Of a DNA stretch of 64,000 nt, positions 52,547-62,039 are shown piece by piece (position 1 is the first letter of the stretch; the number at the start of each line of letters is the position of its first letter). The translations under genes were made by a program, and so were the position numbers. Source of the DNA: Streptomyces orinoci (GTDB lineage: Bacteria > Actinomycetota > Actinomycetes > Streptomycetales > Streptomycetaceae); contig NZ_PHNC01000031.1 of assembly GCF_003121295.1 (NCBI RefSeq), positions 560,439-624,438 on the forward strand, read 5' to 3'. Under the pieces are notes generated by a model. That model saw nothing but the letters and a program-made list of their open reading frames with translations, did no database searches and was not told where the DNA came from.

Positions 52547-52912
52547 CGCGCCGGCGCCGGAACGTAGCGGCAGCTACGTCATATGCGGCAGACGCCACTG
52601 CCGAGTTGGCGGTAGTCGGCGACGGTGCCGGTACCCCGCCTAGGTCGGCGGGCGGGTGGCGCGGTATTTCCCGGAGATCGTTGTCGGAGACGGTTTTCGC
52701 GGCCGGTCTTCACCCGGCCCCCATGGCGGCCGCGCGGGGTGTTCACCCGGCTTTCACCGGCCGCAGGCTCATTCCATTACGGCGTACTGTTTCTGATCTC
52801 GCCATGCTCCCTACAATCCGTCCATCTTGAGCTCAGGACGCCTGAGCGTGGCGGCTGTTCCGTCGTCGCGGTGCGGCCGCGCGCCCATGTGCCAAACGTC
52901 TAAGGAGGACGA
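52547..52912. promoter_or_regulatory. Spacer with terminator-like hairpin and hppA promoter region
   Basis: A perfect ACGTAGC/GCTACGT hairpin (loop GGCA) at 52562-52579 follows the anti-sigma gene. A -10-like TACAAT is at 52812-52817, about 95 nt before hppA; no clear -35 is seen. No gene is recognised. Confidence 0.5.
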
Positions 52913-55297
52913 ATGGCGGGGCACTTCACCCCTGAACAGGTGGACTTCACTCAGAATCTCGCGGTCGAACTCACCGGCGGCAACCGCACCATCGTGATCG
53001 TCATCGCGGCCGTCGCGCTCGCGGCGCTCGTGGTGGCCGTGATGCTGGTGCGGCAGGTGCTTGCCGCGGACGAGGGCACCGACAGCATGAGGAGAATCGC
53101 CGCGGCGGTCCAGGAGGGCGCCAACGCCTATCTGGCCCGGCAGTTGCGCACCCTCGGCGTGTTCGCCGTGGCGGTCTTCTTCCTGCTGATGCTGCTGCCC
53201 GCCGACAACTGGTCGCAGCGGCTGGGGCGTTCGGCCTTCTTCCTGGTGGGCGCGCTCTTCTCGGCGGCCACCGGATATATCGGCATGTGGCTGGCGGTGC
53301 GCAGCAATGTGCGGGTGGCCGCCGCGGCCCGTGAGGCGACTCCCGCGCCCGGGGAGCCGGAACGGGATCTGACGGCGGTGTCGCACCACGCCATGAAGAT
53401 CGCATTCCGGACGGGCGGTGTGGTCGGCATGTTCACCGTCGGCCTGGGCCTGCTGGGCGCCTCCTGTGTGGTGCTGGTGTACGCGGCGGATGCGCCCAAG
53501 GTGCTGGAGGGCTTTGGCTTCGGCGCGGCCCTGCTGGCGATGTTTATGCGGGTCGGCGGCGGCATCTTCACCAAGGCCGCGGATGTGGGCGCCGACCTGG
53601 TGGGCAAGGTGGAGCAGGGCATTCCGGAGGATGATCCGCGCAATGCCGCCACCATCGCCGACAATGTGGGCGACAATGTGGGCGACTGCGCGGGCATGGC
53701 GGCCGACCTCTTCGAGTCCTACGCGGTGACCCTGGTGGCCGCGCTGATCCTGGGCAAGGCCGCCTTCGGCAACGCCGGACTGGCCTTTCCGCTGCTGGTC
53801 CCGGCCATCGGCGTGCTCACCGCGATGGCCGGCATCTTCGCGGTGGCCCCGCGCCGCGCCGACCGCAGCGGGATGACCGCCATCAACCGGGGTTTCTTCA
53901 TCTCCGCGCTGATCTCGCTGGCCCTGGTGGCGGTGGCGGCCTTCGTCTATCTGCCGTCCAGCTACGCCGACTTGAAGGGGCTGGGGGACGCGGCCATCCG
54001 CGGCCACCATGGCGATCCCCGGGTGCTGGCGCTGGTGGCGGTGGCCATCGGCATTGTGCTGGCGGCGCTGATCCAGCAGCTCACCGGCTACTTCACCGAG
54101 ACCAGCCGGCGGCCGGTGCGGGACATCGGCAAGACCTCGCTCACCGGCCCGGCCACCGTTGTGCTCTCCGGGATCTCGGTCGGCCTGGAATCGGCCGTCT
54201 ACTCCGCGGTGTTGATCGCGCTGGCGGTGTACGGGGCGTTTCTGCTGGGCGGTTCCTCCATCATGCTGGCGCTGTTCGCGGTGGCGCTGGCCGGGACCGG
54301 CCTGCTGACCACGGTCGGGGTGATCGTCGCCATGGACACCTTCGGCCCGGTCTCCGACAACGCCCAGGGCATCGCCGAGATGTCCGGTGATGTCCAGGGC
54401 TCGGGCGCCCAGGTGCTCACCGACCTGGACGCGGTGGGCAACACCACCAAGGCCATCACCAAGGGCATCGCCATCGCCACCGCGGTACTGGCGGCCTCCG
54501 CGCTGTTCGGCTCGTACCGGGACGCCATCGCCACCGCGGTGCACGATGTGCACGCCAACTCCGGTGCCATGGGGCTGAGTCTGGACATCTCGCAGCCCAA
54601 CAACCTGGTGGGGCTGGTGCTGGGCGCGGCGGTGGTCTTCCTGTTCTCCGGGCTGGCCATCAACGCCGTGTCCCGTTCGGCGGGTTCGGTGGTCTATGAG
54701 GTGCGGCGGCAGTTCCGCGAACACCCCGGGATCATGGACTACAGCGAAAAGCCGGAGTACGGCCGGGTGGTGGACATCTGCACCAAGGACGCGCTGCGCG
54801 AACTGGCCACGCCCGGACTGCTGGCGGTGATGGCGCCCATCGCGGTGGGCTTCTCGCTGGGGGTGGGCGCGCTCGGTTCGTACCTGGCCGGGGCGATCGG
54901 CACCGGCACCCTGATGGCTGTCTTCCTGGCCAACTCCGGTGGCGCCTGGGACAACGCCAAAAAGCTGGTGGAGGACGGGCATCACGGCGGCAAGGGCAGT
55001 GAGGCCCATGCGGCCACCGTCATCGGGGACACGGTGGGCGATCCCTTCAAGGACACCGCCGGGCCCGCCATCAACCCGCTGCTGAAGGTGATGAACCTGG
55101 TGGCGCTGCTGATCGCCCCGGCGGTGGTGAAGTTCTCCTATGGCGACGACGCCAACCGGGGACTGCGGATCGCGGTGGCGGTGCTGGCGGCCGTGGTCAT
55201 CGTGGGCGCGGTCTATGTCTCCAAGCGGCGCGGGGTCGCGGTGGAGGCGGAGGGCGACCGGTCGGCCGAGACGGTCGGTCCGGCGGTGGTGTCCTGA
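52913..55297 (+). CDS. hppA: Membrane-bound proton-translocating pyrophosphatase
   Basis: A 794-residue integral membrane enzyme with about 16 helices. It shows the catalytic loops GGGIFTKAADVGADLVGKVE, EDDPRNAATIADNVGDNVGDCAGM and GGAWDNAKK. Lys rather than Ala in GNTTKAITKG marks the K+-independent subclass. It hydrolyses PPi and pumps protons. The ATG follows GGAGGAC. It is longer than plant enzymes because of a variable N terminus and a loop near residue 145 (ATPAPGEPERD). Confidence 0.97.
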   Translation: MAGHFTPEQVDFTQNLAVELTGGNRTIVIVIAAVALAALVVAVMLVRQVLAADEGTDSMRRIAAAVQEGANAYLARQLRTLGVFAVAVFFLLMLLPADNWSQRLGRSAFFLVGALFSAATGYIGMWLAVRSNVRVAAAAREATPAPGEPERDLTAVSHHAMKIAFRTGGVVGMFTVGLGLLGASCVVLVYAADAPKVLEGFGFGAALLAMFMRVGGGIFTKAADVGADLVGKVEQGIPEDDPRNAATIADNVGDNVGDCAGMAADLFESYAVTLVAALILGKAAFGNAGLAFPLLVPAIGVLTAMAGIFAVAPRRADRSGMTAINRGFFISALISLALVAVAAFVYLPSSYADLKGLGDAAIRGHHGDPRVLALVAVAIGIVLAALIQQLTGYFTETSRRPVRDIGKTSLTGPATVVLSGISVGLESAVYSAVLIALAVYGAFLLGGSSIMLALFAVALAGTGLLTTVGVIVAMDTFGPVSDNAQGIAEMSGDVQGSGAQVLTDLDAVGNTTKAITKGIAIATAVLAASALFGSYRDAIATAVHDVHANSGAMGLSLDISQPNNLVGLVLGAAVVFLFSGLAINAVSRSAGSVVYEVRRQFREHPGIMDYSEKPEYGRVVDICTKDALRELATPGLLAVMAPIAVGFSLGVGALGSYLAGAIGTGTLMAVFLANSGGAWDNAKKLVEDGHHGGKGSEAHAATVIGDTVGDPFKDTAGPAINPLLKVMNLVALLIAPAVVKFSYGDDANRGLRIAVAVLAAVVIVGAVYVSKRRGVAVEAEGDRSAETVGPAVVS

Positions 55298-55316
55298 CCC
55301 GGGGCGGACGGCGAGC

Positions 55317-55347
55317 GGATACGGGCGGCGCAATGCCGCCCGTATCC
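55317..55347. terminator. Terminator of hppA
   Basis: A 13-bp perfect stem GGATACGGGCGGC/GCCGCCCGTATCC with a 5-nt loop, 20 nt after the hppA stop. Confidence 0.88.
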
Positions 55348-55529
55348 ATGTCCGTGACCGGGAGACGTCGCCGGAGGCGCCGGCCAGGCGCCGCCGGGAA
55401 TGCGGCGAAGACCACGCCGAGTTTGGTGCAAATGGCGCGAATCACCGCATAGGGCCTGCCCTGTTCGTGGTCGGCACCCGCTGGACGTGTAAGTTCCGGG
55501 GCCGGAGAGCCACTGAAGGGACCGAACCG

Positions 55530-56102
55530 GTGAACAAGAAGCTTCTGACCGCACTGTCCGGCGGTGCGGCACTTGTCCTGGCACTGACGGGTTGCGGCGG
55601 CGGTGACGACAGCGGCAAGAAGCTCGACAAATGGGCCAAGCAGGTCTGCGACCAGATGCAGCCTCAGGTGAAGAAGATCCAGGACGCCAACTCCTCGATC
55701 GCCTCGATGAAGTCGGAGGAGGACTCCAAGAAGGTCCAGCAGACCGACTCCGCCGCCTTCCAGGCCAACGCCGACGCCTACAAGGAACTCGCCTCGGCGG
55801 TGAACAACGCCGGAGCGCCGCCGGTCAAGGACGGTGCGACCAGCCAGAAGAACGCCGTCAAGGCGCTCAATGACCTCTCCGCCGCCTACACCGGGCTGAA
55901 GAAGAAGGTGGAGGGCCTCAACACCAATGACAAGGCCAAATTCGCCAGCGGCCTGGACTCCATCGGCAGCGACATCCGCCAGCTCACCGGCAAGAGCCAG
56001 GACGCGCTGAACAACCTGCAGTCCGGCGATGTGGGCAAGGCCATGGTCAAGCAGCCGGCCTGCAAGAACAGCTCGGCGAGCGGTACTCCGACCACCAAGT
56101 GA
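55530..56102 (+). CDS. Small lipoprotein with helical domain
   Basis: A 190-residue protein: lipobox LALTGC (Cys at about residue 22), then a Lys/Ser/Ala-rich helical domain (KKLDKWAKQVCDQMQPQVKKIQDANSSI ... NNLQSGDVGKAMVKQPACKN) with two Cys that could form a disulfide. The GTG start follows GAAGGG. No family is recognised; it may be a small periplasmic binding or sensor protein. A terminator follows. Confidence 0.85.
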   Translation: MNKKLLTALSGGAALVLALTGCGGGDDSGKKLDKWAKQVCDQMQPQVKKIQDANSSIASMKSEEDSKKVQQTDSAAFQANADAYKELASAVNNAGAPPVKDGATSQKNAVKALNDLSAAYTGLKKKVEGLNTNDKAKFASGLDSIGSDIRQLTGKSQDALNNLQSGDVGKAMVKQPACKNSSASGTPTTK

Positions 56103-56117
56103 CCCGCCGTCGGCCGC

Positions 56118-56146
56118 AAGACCCGGTGCATTGCGCGCCGGGTCTT
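56118..56146. terminator. Terminator after the lipoprotein gene
   Basis: A 9-bp stem AAGACCCGG/CCGGGTCTT with an 11-nt loop, 15 nt after the stop. Confidence 0.8.
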
Positions 56147-56172
56147 CGCCGTTGTCAGTGGTGCCCGCGACA

Positions 56173-57708
56173 ATGGTGACCGTGAGTACGCTTCCCTCCG
56201 CCGAAGACCCCGCGCGCACCGCCCGCCTGCGCGACGCCCTGCTCGCCGCCGCCTTCACCGCGGACGGCCTGCTCGATCTGCTGGGCGCCTCCGCCTATGC
56301 CGCCCTGGCCCGCAGCGAGACCGTCCCCGCGCTGCGCGCCACCCGGGGGGACGGCCCGCTGGAGACCCTGGTCCGGCTGTTCCTGCTGCAGCGGCCGGTG
56401 GAGTACGCACGGGCCGAGGCCGCGCTGCCGGTGGAGGAGTGCCTGGCCGACGGCTGGCTGGTGCGCGATGGCTCCAAGGTCCGGGCCAGTGTGGACGTCC
56501 GTCCCTACGGCGGGCCGGAGGGGCAGGACTGGTGGATCGTCTCCGACCTCGGCTGTGCGGTCGGCGGGGCCGGCGGGATCGCCTCCGGCTCGGCCGGTCC
56601 GGCCGGGGTGGACCGCTCCGAGCTGGTCCTCGGCGTGGGCGGCGCCTCCACCACGCTGGCCGGGATCACCGTACGCACCCCGGTGGACAGCGCCCTGGAC
56701 CTGGGCACCGGCTCCGGCATCCAGGCGCTGCACGCCGCCCAGCACGCCGGCCGGGTCACCGCCACCGACCTCAACCCCCGCGCCCTGCACATCGCCCGGC
56801 TCACCCTGGCGCTCTCCGGCGCCCGGGCCTCGGATCTGCGCCGGGGCTCGCTGTTCGAGCCGGTGGCCGGGGAGCGCTATGACCTGATCGTCTCCAACCC
56901 GCCGTTTGTGATCTCGCCCGGAGCCCGGCTGACCTACCGGGACGGCGGGATGGGCGGCGACGACCTGTGCCGGGAGCTGGTCCGGCGGTCCGCCGGCCAC
57001 CTCAATGACGGCGGCTACTGCCAACTCCTGGCCAACTGGCTGCACTTGGACGAGCAGGACTGGCGGGAGCGGCTGGCCTCCTGGGTGCCGGCCGGCTGTG
57101 ACGCCTGGATCGTCCAGCGCGAGGTGCAGGATGTGGCCCAGTACGCCGAGCTGTGGCTGCGGGATGCCGGGGACCACCGCACCACGCCCGAGGAGTACGC
57201 GGCCCGCTATGACGCCTGGCTGGAGGAGTTCGAGGCGCGTGGCGCCAAGAGCGTCGGCTTCGGCTGGATCACTCTGCGCAAGTCGGGCGCCGACCGTCCC
57301 TCGGTGACCGTGGAGGAGTGGCCGCACCCGGTGGAGCAGCCGCTGGGCGAGCACATCCGGTCCCACTTCGAGCGGCAGGACTTCCTGCGTGCCCACGATG
57401 ACGCGGCGCTGCTCGGCACCCGCTTCCGCCTGGCCGATGAGGTGGTGCAGGAGCAGGTCGGGCTGCCCGGCGCGGAGGACCCGGAGCATGTGGTGCTCCG
57501 TCAGGGCCGGGGCATGCGCCGGGCCACCAAGGTGGATACGGTCGGCGCCGGGTTCGCCGGGGTCTGTGACGGGACACTCAGCGCGGGCCGGATCGTGGAT
57601 GCCATCGCCCAGCTGCTGGGGGAGGATCCGGTGCTGCTGCGCGACCGTACGCCGGAGTCCATCCGGCTGCTGGTGGAGCAGGGCTTTCTGACGCCGGTGG
57701 GTGACTGA
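56173..57708 (+). CDS. Class I SAM-dependent methyltransferase (NPPF type, with N-terminal DUF7059-like domain)
   Basis: A 511-residue protein with a helical N-terminal domain (to about residue 150) and a Rossmann methyltransferase domain: SAM loop LDLGTGSGIQALHAAQHAG, ATDLNPRAL, and the N-methyltransferase motif VSNPPFV. Homologues resemble HemK/RsmC-type N-methyltransferases acting on rRNA, DNA or glutamine; the target is not known. The ATG at 56173 and GTG at 56182 are both plausible. It is followed by a dispersed GC-rich hairpin element. Confidence 0.88.
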   Translation: MVTVSTLPSAEDPARTARLRDALLAAAFTADGLLDLLGASAYAALARSETVPALRATRGDGPLETLVRLFLLQRPVEYARAEAALPVEECLADGWLVRDGSKVRASVDVRPYGGPEGQDWWIVSDLGCAVGGAGGIASGSAGPAGVDRSELVLGVGGASTTLAGITVRTPVDSALDLGTGSGIQALHAAQHAGRVTATDLNPRALHIARLTLALSGARASDLRRGSLFEPVAGERYDLIVSNPPFVISPGARLTYRDGGMGGDDLCRELVRRSAGHLNDGGYCQLLANWLHLDEQDWRERLASWVPAGCDAWIVQREVQDVAQYAELWLRDAGDHRTTPEEYAARYDAWLEEFEARGAKSVGFGWITLRKSGADRPSVTVEEWPHPVEQPLGEHIRSHFERQDFLRAHDDAALLGTRFRLADEVVQEQVGLPGAEDPEHVVLRQGRGMRRATKVDTVGAGFAGVCDGTLSAGRIVDAIAQLLGEDPVLLRDRTPESIRLLVEQGFLTPVGD

Positions 57709-57789
57709 GGGGCGGGGCTCGCCGGCGCCGGGTGCGGTTCGTGGGGCCCGTACGCCCGGTGGCCTGTCCGGCGCGGGCCGGTGGGGGCT

Positions 57790-57811
57790 GGGCGCGCAGT
57801 TCCCCGCGCCC
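57790..57811. repeat. Dispersed Streptomyces hairpin element (GGGCGCG-CAGTTCCC-CGCGCCC)
   Basis: This short palindrome with the recurring GCGCAGTTCCCCGCGCCCCTTA core is, in my memory, scattered through Streptomyces intergenic regions, often serving as a terminator. Its CCCCTTA end supplies the stop codon of the convergent recombinase-like gene. Confidence 0.6.
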
Positions 57812-57812
57812 C

Positions 57813-58916
57813 TTATGGGGCGGCCCAGAGGCTGTCCGTCCGGTAGACCGGTTCCAGCAGGCCGGGGTCGAAAGGTGCCCGGGTGGCGCGGCCCGGTGGC
57901 AGCGGGCGGATCACCACCGCCCGCAGCACCTCGCCGATCGCCGTCCGCTTCTGGGCGAGGTCCAGGGCATCCCAGCGCTCCTCGGTGAAACCTGCCAGCA
58001 GATTGTGCAGGGCCTGCCGGGCCAGATACGCCTCCCGCTGCCGCTCGGCCTCCTCGATGCGCCGGGCGGGCGGGCGCTCGGCCGCCCGTAGCGCGTCCAG
58101 GTCCGGCTCGCCCGGCCAGGGGGTGTGGTCGGGGGTCAGCCGTCCGCAGCGGTCGGCCAGGGCCCGGGCCACCAGCCGTTCGATGTGCTGGTCCACCAGG
58201 TCCATGCGCCGGGCCAGGCCCCGGCAGTTGGACGAGTTGCAGGCGTAGGAGCCGTGCGGGGTCCGTTTGCTGACCGGATTTCCGACCAGTGGCGAATCGC
58301 ACACCTGGCCGGAGAGATTCAGCCGTCCGCAGCGCAGGATTCCGGACAGCAGATACTTCCCGGCCGCCCTGGCCGCCGGGCGGGTCCGAGGGCGCCGTGC
58401 CCGCTCCGGATCAGCGGTGAGATCGGCCGGGTTGATCTTGTAGTAGCCGTTGTAGCGGGCGCACAGCCGCTTCCACTCCTCCGGGGTCGCCACCGTCTCC
58501 CAGCTGCCACGTCTGGGCTCACCGGTGTCCGGATCCAGCACGATGGCACCGCCCAGCGCCCGGTAGCCGCAGACGGCCGGATTGGTGATCATGTTGCGCA
58601 CGGTGGTGCTGGTCCACCGCCCGCCCTTGGCCGTGGCTATGCCCTCACGAATCAGCCATTGGGTAATGGTCCGTTCCGACTGTCCGGCCAGCGCCATATC
58701 GATGGCGGCGCGCAGATAGCGGGACTCCACGGGATGCAGCACCTGGTTGTGGCCCCGACCGGCCTTTTCGTCCGCCGCCAGCCAGCCGAAACGGCGCGGA
58801 CCGCCCGGTCCGTCGCCCCGCCCGGCGGGGGCGCGCCGGCCGTCCTCCGCCGGTGCGCCGGCCCCCGGCGCATCGGGCAGCCCGGGCACCAGCCCCGGTG
58901 GCGACGTAGCCTTCAT
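57813..58916 (-). CDS. Serine-recombinase-like protein lacking the resolvase catalytic domain
   Basis: A 367-residue protein. The Recombinase domain (about residues 41-140; RRFGWLAADEKAGRGHNQVLHPVESRYLRAAIDMALAGQSERTITQWL ... TTVRNMITNPAVCGYRALGG) is followed by a zinc ribbon (LSGILRCGRLNLSGQVCD ... YACNSSNCRG) and a C-terminal helical region. The N-terminal resolvase domain with the nucleophilic Ser is absent: before residue 41 there are only ~40 Pro/Gly/Ala residues. The ATG at 58916 has GAAGG at 5-nt spacing, so the short form looks deliberately expressed. It may be a DNA-binding relic or a domesticated regulator. Confidence 0.82.
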   Translation of the reverse strand: MKATSPPGLVPGLPDAPGAGAPAEDGRRAPAGRGDGPGGPRRFGWLAADEKAGRGHNQVLHPVESRYLRAAIDMALAGQSERTITQWLIREGIATAKGGRWTSTTVRNMITNPAVCGYRALGGAIVLDPDTGEPRRGSWETVATPEEWKRLCARYNGYYKINPADLTADPERARRPRTRPAARAAGKYLLSGILRCGRLNLSGQVCDSPLVGNPVSKRTPHGSYACNSSNCRGLARRMDLVDQHIERLVARALADRCGRLTPDHTPWPGEPDLDALRAAERPPARRIEEAERQREAYLARQALHNLLAGFTEERWDALDLAQKRTAIGEVLRAVVIRPLPPGRATRAPFDPGLLEPVYRTDSLWAAP

Positions 58917-59083
58917 TAAGACCTTCGGAGAATGCGACCGGCTAGTGTACTGGTTGGTACGTACATTACCGTTCGAGTGGCGTTGCGGGCTTCCTCCGTT
59001 TGACACGGGGGCGGGATGTACCGTCACACTCCGCAGCGTCACCGCAACTCCCGTACCGAGCGCCGACCGGAAGAAGAGCGAAG

Positions 59084-61939
59084 TTGTCCCCGACCAGCGA
59101 GACCGCAGACGGCGGCCGCCGACTCGTCATCGTCGAGTCGCCTGCCAAGGCGAAGACGATCAAGGGCTACCTCGGCCCCGGATACGTCGTCGAGGCGAGC
59201 GTCGGGCACATCCGTGACCTGCCGAACGGTGCGGCCGAGGTCCCGGCCAAGTACAAGGGAGAGCCCTGGGCCCGCCTCGGGGTGAATGTCGATGCCGACT
59301 TCCAGCCCATCTATGTGGTCAACGCCGACAAAAAGGACCAGGTCAAGAAGCTCAAGGGGCTGCTGGCCGAGTCCGATGAGCTCTTCCTGGCCACCGATGA
59401 GGACCGCGAGGGCGAGGCCATCGCCTGGCACCTCCAGGAGGTCCTCAAGCCCAAGGTGCCGGTCCGCCGGATGGTCTTCCACGAGATCACCAAGGACGCC
59501 ATCCAGTCCGCAGTGGCCAACCCGCGCGAGCTGAACAAGAAGCTGGTGGACGCCCAGGAGACCCGGCGCATCCTGGACCGCCTCTACGGCTACGAGGTCT
59601 CCCCCGTGCTGTGGAAGAAGGTCATGCCGCGGCTGTCCGCCGGACGGGTGCAGTCGGTGGCCACCCGCCTGGTGGTGGAGCGCGAGCGGGAGCGCATCGC
59701 CTTCCGTTCCGCCGAGTACTGGGACCTCACCGGCACCTTTTCCACCGGCCGCACCGGCGACGCCTCCGACCCGGGCAGCTTCGCCGCCCGGCTGGCCTCG
59801 GTGGACGGCCGCCGGGTCGCCCAGGGCCGGGACTTCGGCTCCAATGGGCAGCTCAAGGACGCCGCCCAGGTGCTGCACCTGGACGAGGCCAACGCCCGTG
59901 CGCTGGCCGCCGCCCTGGCGGACACCGCCTTCTCGGTGCGTTCGGTGGAGTCCAAGCCCTACCGGCGCTCCCCCTACGCCCCCTTCCGCACCACCACCCT
60001 CCAGCAGGAGGCCTCGCGCAAGCTGGGCTTCGGTGCCAAGGCGACCATGCAGGTGGCCCAGAAGCTGTACGAGAACGGCTTCATCACCTATATGCGTACG
60101 GACTCCACGACCCTGTCCGACACCGCGGTCGCCGCCGCCCGGGCGCAGGTCACCCAGCTCTACGGGGCCGACTACCTGCCGGAGAAGCCGCGCACCTACG
60201 CGGGCAAGGTCAAGAACGCCCAGGAGGCGCACGAGGCGATCCGCCCCTCGGGTGATCGTTTCCGCACCCCGGCGGAGACCGGGCTCACCGGCGACCAGTT
60301 CCGGCTCTATGAGCTGATCTGGAAGCGGACCGTCGCCTCCCAGATGAAGGACGCGGTCGGCGACTCGGTCACCGTGAAGATCGGCGGCCGGGCGGCCGAC
60401 GGCCGGGACGCCGAGTTCAGCGCCTCCGGCAAGACCATCACCTTCCACGGCTTCATGAAGGCCTATGTGGAGGGCGCCGACGACCCCAACGCCGAGCTGG
60501 ACGACCGCGAGCGCCGGCTGCCGCAGGTCGCCGAGGGCGACGCGCTGACCGCCGAGCAGATCACCGCCGACGGCCACGCCACCAAGCCCCCGGCCCGCTA
60601 CACCGAGGCGAGCCTGGTCAAGGAGCTGGAAGAGCGCGAGATCGGCCGCCCGTCCACCTACGCCTCGATCATCGGCACCATCCTGGACCGCGGCTATGTG
60701 TTCAAGAAGGGCACGGCTCTGGTCCCGTCCTTCCTGTCCTTCGCCGTGGTCAACCTGCTGGAGAAGCACTTCGGCCGGCTGGTGGACTACGACTTCACCG
60801 CCGCCATGGAGGAGGACCTGGACCGCATCGCCCGCGGTGAGGCCCAGGCCGTGCCGTGGCTGCGCCGCTTCTACTTCGGCGAGGGCCCCGAGGGCGGCGC
60901 CGCCGACGCCGGCAACGGCGACGGCGACCACCTCGGCGGCCTCAAGGAACTGGTCACCGACCTGGGCGCGATCGACGCCCGCGAGGTGTCCTCCTTCCCG
61001 GTCGGCAACGGCATCGTGCTGCGGGTGGGCCGCTACGGCCCCTATATCGAGCGCGGCGAGAAGGACACCGAGGGCCACCAGCGGGCCGATGTGCCCGGTG
61101 ACCTGGCGCCGGACGAGCTGACCGTGGAGTACGCCGAGGAGCTGCTGGCCAGACCGAGCGGCGAGTTCGACCTGGGCACCGACCCGGCGACCGGCCACCA
61201 GATCGTGGCCAAGGACGGCCGCTACGGCCCCTATGTCACCGAGGTGCTGCCCGAGGGCACCCCCAAGACCGGCAAGAACGCGGTCAAGGCGCGTACCGCC
61301 TCGCTGTTCAAGTCGATGGCGCTGGACACGGTGACCCTGGAGGACGCGCTCAGGCTGATGTCGCTGCCGCGCGTGGTCGGCACCGACGCCGAAGGCGTGG
61401 AGATCACCGCGCAGAACGGCCGCTATGGCCCGTACCTGAAGAAGGGCACCGACTCGCGCTCGCTGGAGAGCGAGGACCAGATCTTCAGCATCACGCTGGA
61501 GGAGGCCCTGGCCATCTACGCCCAGCCCAAGCAGCGCGGGCGGGCCGCGGCCAAGCCGCCGCTGAAGGAGCTGGGCACCGACCCGGTCAGCGAGCGGCCG
61601 GTGGTGGTCAAGGACGGCCGCTTCGGCCCGTATGTCACCGATGGCGAGACCAACGCCACGCTGCGCCGGGACGACGACGTGGAGACCATCACCCCGGAGC
61701 GCGGCTACGAGCTGCTGGCGGAGAAGCGCGCCAAGGGCCCGGCCAAGAAGACCGCCGCCAAGAAGGCTCCGGCCAAGAAGGCGGCCGCCAAGAAGACCAC
61801 GGCCAAGAAGACCGCCGCGAAGAAGACCACGGCGGCGAAGAAGACGGCGGCCAAGACCACGGCGGCCAAGAAGACCACCACCGCCAAGAAGACGGCCACC
61901 GCCAAGACCGCCGCGAAGGCCACCGCCGCGGCGGAGTAG
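59084..61939 (+). CDS. topA: DNA topoisomerase I with Lys/Ala-rich C-terminal tail
   Basis: A 951-residue type IA topoisomerase that removes negative supercoils. The TTG at 59084, after GAAGAAGAG, gives the known Streptomyces N terminus (LSPTSETADGGRRLVIVESPAKAKTI). The Toprim motif DEDREGEAIAWHL and the catalytic Tyr in FITYMRTDSTTLS are present. The C terminus has repeated FGPYV/RYGPYx modules instead of zinc fingers, then an AKKTA-rich basic tail of about 65 residues (61741-61935). The tail is known to support processivity in Streptomyces TopA. Confidence 0.97.
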   Translation: MSPTSETADGGRRLVIVESPAKAKTIKGYLGPGYVVEASVGHIRDLPNGAAEVPAKYKGEPWARLGVNVDADFQPIYVVNADKKDQVKKLKGLLAESDELFLATDEDREGEAIAWHLQEVLKPKVPVRRMVFHEITKDAIQSAVANPRELNKKLVDAQETRRILDRLYGYEVSPVLWKKVMPRLSAGRVQSVATRLVVERERERIAFRSAEYWDLTGTFSTGRTGDASDPGSFAARLASVDGRRVAQGRDFGSNGQLKDAAQVLHLDEANARALAAALADTAFSVRSVESKPYRRSPYAPFRTTTLQQEASRKLGFGAKATMQVAQKLYENGFITYMRTDSTTLSDTAVAAARAQVTQLYGADYLPEKPRTYAGKVKNAQEAHEAIRPSGDRFRTPAETGLTGDQFRLYELIWKRTVASQMKDAVGDSVTVKIGGRAADGRDAEFSASGKTITFHGFMKAYVEGADDPNAELDDRERRLPQVAEGDALTAEQITADGHATKPPARYTEASLVKELEEREIGRPSTYASIIGTILDRGYVFKKGTALVPSFLSFAVVNLLEKHFGRLVDYDFTAAMEEDLDRIARGEAQAVPWLRRFYFGEGPEGGAADAGNGDGDHLGGLKELVTDLGAIDAREVSSFPVGNGIVLRVGRYGPYIERGEKDTEGHQRADVPGDLAPDELTVEYAEELLARPSGEFDLGTDPATGHQIVAKDGRYGPYVTEVLPEGTPKTGKNAVKARTASLFKSMALDTVTLEDALRLMSLPRVVGTDAEGVEITAQNGRYGPYLKKGTDSRSLESEDQIFSITLEEALAIYAQPKQRGRAAAKPPLKELGTDPVSERPVVVKDGRFGPYVTDGETNATLRRDDDVETITPERGYELLAEKRAKGPAKKTAAKKAPAKKAAAKKTTAKKTAAKKTTAAKKTAAKTTAAKKTTTAKKTATAKTAAKATAAAE

Positions 61940-61954
61940 GGCGGGAGAAACGCG

Positions 61955-61991
61955 GGCGGGCGGCACTCCGGATTCCGGGGTGCCGCCCGCC
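61955..61991. terminator. Terminator of topA
   Basis: A perfect 12-bp stem GGCGGGCGGCAC/GTGCCGCCCGCC with a 13-nt loop 15 nt after the stop, then TTGTC. Confidence 0.88.
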
Positions 61992-62039
61992 TTGTCGCAC
62001 TGGTGACCGGTACGCGAGCGCTCCGGATAGGCTGGCAGG

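Noticed and set aside
52811..55333. A long open frame opposite hppA
   Set aside because: His/Arg/Gly-rich shadow of a well-conserved gene with clear motifs on the other strand.
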